Shown piece by piece: positions 58,087 through 64,000 of a stretch of DNA of 64,000 nucleotides. The stretch's first letter is position 1. Every line of letters starts with the position of its first letter. The notes beneath the pieces were generated by a model that was not told where the DNA came from, searched no databases, and saw only the letters and a list, made by a program, of their open reading frames with translations. Location of the stretch: assembly GCF_019112545.1 (NCBI RefSeq), contig NW_025064889.1:827654-891653 (forward strand), in the 5' to 3' direction. The position numbers were made by a program, and so were the translations under genes. The DNA is from Guyanagaster necrorhizus. Its lineage: Eukaryota > Basidiomycota > Agaricomycetes > Agaricales > Physalacriaceae.

Positions 58087-59262
58087 GACAGCTCTGAAAA
58101 GATTAAGGAACCATTCTGTCTAAAATAGCAAACCATAGAGAAAGAGTATGTGGAGACTGTAAAAGTCCACTTGGAGTGAAAAAGAGAGCAGGAGAGAGGA
58201 GAAGGTCCAGATAGACCATATGATCTGGAAGGCACAGAGAAAGAAGCAGCAAGAGAGATTAGAGAGGAAGAGAGAGGATTCAATAGGCAGTGGAGAGGTG
58301 GATGAAGGAGAAGAAAGTTTAGAGAGAGGCTTTAGAGAAGGAGACCATGGAAGCCATAGCAAAACAGGCAGCAACTAGGAGTGTGCTACCAGGAGAGTTA
58401 GTGATAGAGAGTGGATTGCAAATGACCTCTATAGAGGCCATTGATTTTTGGCTGCATCAAATGCTGGCAGAATAGTTTGGTCCTAGCTCTGATCTTTGCT
58501 TCAAGAGGGTGACCGGCTGTATGCCTCCAGAGTCCAATGATGAGTAGAACAAGGGAACTGAGAGAGATGATGAGTTGAAAGAATCCAAGAAGACTCTGAA
58601 GAGAAGAAAGAGAGTGTGAGAGGGAAAGAGAGTGGCAGTTCTGGCAGAATGAGGCCAAAAACAGAAGTTCAAGTCTCAGAGTGTGGTAGATGACAGTGAG
58701 GCCAAGATGGTGGCCAGTCCTCAGAAGAGAGTGAGATTGTGGGGCCAGCAGAGGGTAAGAAGGAATTGAGCAGTAAAAGTAAGTATCTTATTTCAGAGAG
58801 TTGCATGCACTGCCATCAAGATGGCATATCCTGTTATGCACACCTGATAACTGAAGATGCCAGCCATGGGCAGATTTATGCCTATTGCAAGATTAAGAAA
58901 ACTGCCTGTTCATTTAACAAGGGTATTATCACAAGTGAGATGATCAGCAGTGTGGAGGTCTCTGCTGGTCTCCATTAACTTTCAAAGTTAATATGCAAGT
59001 TGATGTATTATATGGATGAGTTGGCAGATGAGATGGCAGATGTCTGCAGTACCATAGCAGGTCTCTAGAATGATTATAGATCAGATGATATGTTATCTCT
59101 CTCAGAGTTGTTTTTAGAGTCTGAATTAGAGGCCTGAAAGAAGGCTTGTCTGCTTTTTAAGAATGAGAAGGATCAGAAGATAGAAGATCTGTAGATGGTG
59201 ATATTAAAGAGGTTGGACAAGAATATGGAGGAGTTGAGAAAGTGAGAGAAGAGTTCAGATTT
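58087..59262 (+). pseudogene. Antisense Zn2Cys6-like ORF of element U
   Basis: Oriented toward the 3' end of U pol. It has a Lys/Arg/Glu/Gln-rich part (KKQQERLERKREDSIGSG, about 58240-58295), a stretch of about 470 bases absent from the T homologue, then the Cys region encoded by 58802-58909: CMHCHQDGISC (C-x2-C-x6-C), a 14-residue linker, Y-x2-CKIKKTAC (first Cys changed to Tyr). Helical MDELADEMADV and DDMLSLSELFLESELEA follow, then ILKRLDKNMEELRK. A likely 42-base intron (58755-58796, GTAAG...TTTCAG) sits just before the Cys region, at the same site as in T. The 5' end is cut by element V. Confidence 0.5.
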
Positions 59263-59294
59263 TGCTTTTCTATAAAAATTTTGTGTGAAATATA

Positions 59295-61672
59295 CAGTTG
59301 ACTATCTTATAATGCATGATATCGAAATGCATAATTCTGACTTTGTATATGGATTGGGCTGGAACACAGTTGGGGAGCAGGAAAATAGGCTAGAAATGCA
59401 TATTGCATAATGTATAGTTTTAGTTAGGAATATGCATTGTCAGATCCAAAATTGTAGTAAGCTGATATGATATTGTGCATATATTAGAACAATAAAGAAC
59501 ATAATTTATTTGTATGAATTATGACAAACACAAAAATAATTATTGTAAAGTGGCACAGCTCTATAAACATGCCTCCTGAACCAACACAAAAACTATGTGC
59601 TAAATCTGAAAATCTATATGAGCATACAAAACAGAAGGAGAAAGTTCCAATATACATATCATCAGCTCAGCCTCCAAAGCAGATCTCTCACCCACACCTC
59701 ACAATAGGAGACTGGCTCATAGTATTCAAATATGTTAATAACTATTCTTTCTATTGACATGCTGACATTGTGGCATATTTTACAAATCAAAAGGAAGGTG
59801 CACTGCTTTTTACTCAACTAACTCTTTCATAAAAACTGACATCTCATACAAAAATCAAACAGTATGCAAATGAGAATCCTAATGTATTATCATCTAAAAA
59901 GTCTCACATTGTCACTTGATCTGATGTGGAGTATGCTGTTGCATCCTGATATCAGAATATGCAGCTCCAAGGTGAGACTGTGACCAGTGCAATACTGATA
60001 GAAAAGCAAAATCAGATTGAAAATCTGATGAATATTCTAGAGGATCAGTGTTTGAAAGAAGAAAGATGATTGAGATCATTCTACAAGACATGGAAGATTC
60101 AGGAGGTTTGGCAACATGGAGAAGCAGGCTCAGTGGATATGGTGGCAGTGGAAAAAGAATGTGTGCATCTTCACAGCATTATAGTGAAATATATGATGTG
60201 AGACAGATGGAATATTGATGAATCTGGTCTTGTCATCTTTGCCATCCCAGATTGTACCTTGGCATCTGATCCTATGAGTGGATGGAAACAGAACAAGTTC
60301 TGCATCACTATATGTTTTGCTGTGAATACAGATGAGAGTGAGCAGATGCCAGTTGTTTTTATTGGAAAGTCAAAGCAACTGCAGTGTTTCAAAAAAAAGA
60401 GTCCAACAGCAATGGGATTCTATTATCAGAATAACAAGAAGGCTTGGATAATGAGTGAAATATTTACAGAGTGGATAAAGATGTTTGATTTAAAGATGAA
60501 GAGAGAGATGTGACAGGTTCTGCTGATTCTAAACAACTTTTGAGGGTATTCTATCGCTTATACACTTTATAACACAAAGCTAGAGTTCTTCAAGCCTAAC
60601 ATGACTCCATATGTCTAGCTGCTAGATGCTGATATTATCCACTGCTTCAAGGCATATTACTAGAATGCTATATGTATTCATGCACTTGATCTTGATGATT
60701 TTGGAGAGTCTGAGATTTTCAAACTTGATCTTCTTAAAGCTATGATTATTGCTTATGATGCTTGAGCAAATGTCAGCAGTGAAACAATAGAAAACTGCTG
60801 GAAACACACTGGTATAATGCCTGACAATGCATCCAAATCACAGTCTACCATACCATCTAATGATTTCCAAGATGCCTCACTCCTCAATTCTGCATGAAAC
60901 CTTATTTGTGATTTTGCCTTAACAGACAAATACATGCTTTCAGAGATTGAACAGATATTGCCAGATCTGTTTGAAAACCAATATGCTGATGCTGACTGGC
61001 ATTCAGCTCTTATAGCTATTATAAATGCAGAGAATGATATTGGTAAAGCATTGAAGGCAGTCAATCAGTTGGCTCCTTCATTACAGTTAAAAATAAACAC
61101 ACCTTCCATCCAAATTGCTCCCATTCAACAGCTTCAGACAGCAGAGATAATGTTGAAGGACTATCTTATTGAATTGAAACAATAAAATCACATGTTTGAT
61201 CTCATTCCAACTATTGAAGAAATAGTTAGCCCTATTGCAGAAGAGTATACTGAAGGTCTTGAGATGATGCCAACAGATAAAAAAATTGTTGCTGCTATCA
61301 AGCATGATATTATAGTAGAAAATGAGAAAATAACTGTTATTGATAATAATGAGGAGAAAGAGAAGGAAGAGAAGAGTAAGAAAGAACAGACCTTAATAAC
61401 TACAAAAGAAGGATTTGAGCTTATTTGAAAGCTGGAGGCATTTTGAAGTGACCAGAGTGAATTAGTACCATAGCTGAGAAAGTTGAAAGGTGCATTATTC
61501 AAGGAGATGCATGAAAAGCTGACCCACAAGCCACTGATAGCATTTTAGGGCAATGATAATATTGTCACATAAGTCACATATCATATCACATATTATTTTG
61601 GTTCTGCATAAATCTATAAATACATCTAGTTTTGATGTCTTCTGACCATATGCATTGTGAGATAGTCAACTG
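59295..61672 (+). mobile_element. pogo/Tigger-like DNA transposon, copy 2 (2378 bp)
   Basis: TA at 59293-59294 and 61673-61674; terminal repeats at 59295-59317 (two transitions) and 61650-61672. Same length as copy 1, with positions summing to 87904 and no indel. It is inserted between the end of the Cys-rich ORF and U pol, a different site from copy 1. Confidence 0.92.
59521..61548 (+). pseudogene. DDE_1 (CENP-B/Tigger-type) transposase, inactivated, copy 2
   Basis: 676 codons, ATG 59521 to TAG 61546-61548. All open blocks between stops are the same as in copy 1. First catalytic Asp is at 60217; the second position (60532) is AAC, Asn; the third Asp is at 60625, with TAG (60616) at the preceding Gln. 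The identical set of stops in both copies means the damage predates the last transposition, or that one copy was converted by the other. Confidence 0.88.
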
Positions 61673-61674
61673 TA

Positions 61675-64000
61675 TATTAAAAAAGGCATCAAATATTAGT
61701 AGTAGAAAAAAAGTGTAAATACAAGATTTTGACTTTGAAAATATAAAAGAGATGATTAAAATAGTGATAATTAGTAGTTAGAATTAAAATAGTAAGGTGG
61801 AGTGCTAGTAGTATCTGGAGTAGTATTGTATTAGGAACAGAATGTTTGAATGACTTTAGATAAGAGTCCTGATTTGTCTGAGTATTGATGATGAAATTCT
61901 TTGATAAATTCATTGGTGAAAAACTCAGAGGCTGATAACCAAGCAAATTCTTCATTGGTACCTTCATAGCCTAGCCATTGGATCTTATACAGCAGTGAGC
62001 AGTGGAACTAGTGGTCCAGCTTAAAGTTGAGGATTTGGGCTATTTTAAAATATTCTTCTCTGTCAACTTTGACTAAAGACAGTAGTGGTTGGATTCAGTT
62101 AGGAAGAGTGTTTTCTTCTATAGATTCCAATTGTGACATATGGAAGACCAAGTGAATGGACCAGAGATTCAGCAGAAGCCTCAGCATGAAAGAGTGAGAA
62201 CCAGATTGAGCTATGATTTTAAAAAGACTAAGGTATTTCTCTGAGAATTTTCTGGTTGAATAAGTGGTTTTAATATGTTTGGAACTGAGATAGACCTTGT
62301 TGCCCACTGTGAACAGGGGTGCTAGAATCTAATGCTTGTCTGCTTGGATCTTGTAGTGAGCCTGAGCCTTAGAGATTTCATCTTTTAATACTTGATAGAG
62401 TTTGTCAAGGTCAACTGCAAAGTCTTGGGCCTGAGCAGAGGCAATATCTCTTTTAGAATGAATAGTGATATTAGGATGGTAACCCTTATTGGTGAAGAAT
62501 AGGGAAATTCCAGTAGATATGTTGGGGGCATTGTTGTAGGCAAACTCAGCAATAGGTAAGAGGGTGTCTCAGTTGTCCTGCTAATAGGAGCAGTAGATGC
62601 AGATGTATTGTTCCAGAGTTTAGTTTACCTGTTTGGTTTATCTATCAGCCTCTGAAGGATATTCTGAAGTAAGGTGGAGTTCTATATTAAGAGCAGTGGC
62701 TAAGGCATAAGTGAACTGAGAGATGAATTCAAAGCTATAATCAGATATAATATAACTGGATACCCCATGTTTGGAGAAGATATGGATAAGAAAAAGTTGA
62801 GCAAGCTCTGTGGAGTTAATAATGTTATAAGTGGAGATGAAGATGGCTTGCTTGCTAGCCTGATCAACAACTACTGGGATAGTGGTAAATCCATTGGAGT
62901 CCAGCAGTTGTTTAATAAAATTCATAGAAATGAAATCCCATAGCTGTTCAGGGACTGGTAGGAGTTTGAGTAACTCATAGAGGTGGTGTCTAGGTGTCTT
63001 ATTGTGTCCACAAACTGTGCAGGACTTAACATAGTGTCAAATATATTCACATATCTTTGGCCAGATGCAGTCTCATTAGACTAGCTCTAATGTCTGGTTT
63101 TAACTAAAGTGGCTTGCCAAGATATGGTCATAATTGCTCTGAAGTATATAGAGATAGAGATCATCAGAGTCTGGAACATAGATGTGGCCTTTAAACTGAA
63201 GGATGTTGGATTCATCAATAGACTACTGAGAGAGGGAGAATTCAGAAGTGACCTTGGCCTGACAGAGGCCATTAGAGAATGTAGGATCAGAGAATTGTGC
63301 TTATTTGATATCAGTATGGAGTTTATTGATATCTATGATAGCACTAGCCTATAGGGTAGGGCCCTCAAGATAAGTTGCACAGAGTGATATAAAGAGTTGT
63401 TCTTGGATGAATACAGATCAGAAATTGTGGGGGTTGACTTGGGCATATTGGCTGTCCTCCTCTTTAGAGTAGATGTCTCATTATCTAGTGAGCATGTCTG
63501 GTTTTCCACTAAGTTTTCCAGAGTGGAACTGAATTACTAGGTTGAACTGAGATAGGTATTTAGACTAGTGGACCTGTTGGTGGGTTAGAATCTTGATGGT
63601 GGCAAAGTATTCAAAGTTCTTATGGTCTGTTATAATATTGATGGAGTTCATGGAGTCTTCAAGATAGTGCTGCCAATGTTTAAAGGCTTCAAAAATGACT
63701 AGAAGCTCTTTGTCATAGATGTCATAGTTGAGTTTGGTATTATAGAGACTCTGAGAGTGGAAGGCAATAGGGTGAATTTTGTCATCTTCATGATAGATGG
63801 AGAGGATAGCTGCAATTGCATAATCAGAGGTGTCAGTTTTCATCACTATCTTTCAATCAGAGACTCAGTGAGTAAGGATAGAGGCATGTGTAAAAATCTG
63901 TTTCAACTTGTTGAAGGTGGCTAAGCATTTGTCATTAAATTTCCAAGAGATTCTCTTGCAGGTGAGCCATATAAGAGGAAGAACAATATCACTATATTCA
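61675..64000 (-). pseudogene. Late pol of element U (T family): RNase H, integrase, chromodomain
   Basis: Minus strand, right to left: the RT link (YSDIVLPLIWLT), RNase H 63846-63565 (TSDYAIAAILS, KLNYDIYDKELLVIFEAFKHW, DHKNFEYFATIK), integrase 62925-62638 (VVVDQASKQAIFI, FSKHGVSSYIISDYS), C-terminal domain 62307-62095 (NKVYLSSKHIKTT, FSEKYLSLFKII) and a chromodomain region to about 61880. Stops are at Trp, Gln and Arg sites. It continues beyond the right edge. Close to T pol (22650-24900). Confidence 0.8.

Noticed and set aside
58398..58672. Overlapping minus-strand ORFs rich in Ser and Leu
   Set aside because: They are the complement of a Glu/Arg-rich plus-strand coding remnant; purine-rich strands give such shadows.
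59521..61548. Possible alternative genetic code, with TGA read as Trp or Arg
   Set aside because: TAA and TAG also occur at Gln positions, stops sit at three different residue types, a catalytic Asp is lost, and young elements have TGG and CGA at the same places. C-to-T mutation explains all of it.

Overview
This window looks like fungal, very probably basidiomycete (Agaricomycete), heterochromatin made entirely of transposable elements. I see no host gene, tRNA, rRNA or CRISPR array. The grounds are chromodomain-bearing Ty3/Gypsy elements that self-prime like Tf1/sushi, an RT lineage with a YEPSSSSY motif that I associate with mushroom-forming fungi, and a Tigger/pogo-like DDE transposase of a type common there. 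Species cannot be told from the sequence. Two base-composition states alternate. About 29.2-45.9 kb and 0-2.2 kb are CpG-containing and fairly young. The rest is AT-rich and almost free of CpG, with TGA where CGA (Arg) or TGG (Trp) is expected and TAA/TAG where CAA/CAG (Gln) is expected, which is the mark of C-to-T hypermutation.

Layout. 1-2198: 5' part of a minus-strand chromovirus (A), inserted in the chromodomain of an older plus-strand relative whose LTR is 2424-2893. 3268-11711: two direct LTR-like repeats around an AT-rich desert and a decayed minus-strand pol (R). 11.7-13.8 kb: two further decayed LTRs and a minus-strand integrase/chromodomain (Q). 14094-28813: an old plus-strand element (T: LTR, gag, late pol, LTR) interrupted by a different Agaricomycete-type pol (S). 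T and S each carry an antisense Cys-rich ORF resembling a Zn2Cys6 cluster, downstream of pol. A pogo-like element (26232-28609) sits in T's 3' LTR. 28814-52942: element W, inserted in that same LTR. 29233-45876: element X, inserted in W's 5' LTR (AATTA duplication). X holds element Z in opposite orientation in its integrase (AGTAC duplication), and recombination between X and Z then inverted the middle. A fresh solo LTR of T's family (GGTTT duplication) lies in this block. 52943-58086: minus-strand element V, truncated where it meets W. 58087-64000: second Cys-rich ORF, second pogo copy (59295-61672) and the pol of U, a minus-strand relative of T.

The main biology is in the chromovirus family of A, X, Z, W and V. 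It has a long second reading frame overlapping gag. That frame starts about 110 bases before the gag ATG with a hydrophobic, membrane-anchor-like segment, and its N-terminus is kept in all five copies. The LTR transcript start is complementary to the primer-binding site, as in Tf1 self-priming. The nesting gives relative ages: T, then W, then X, then Z, then the X/Z inversion; the solo LTR came after Z.
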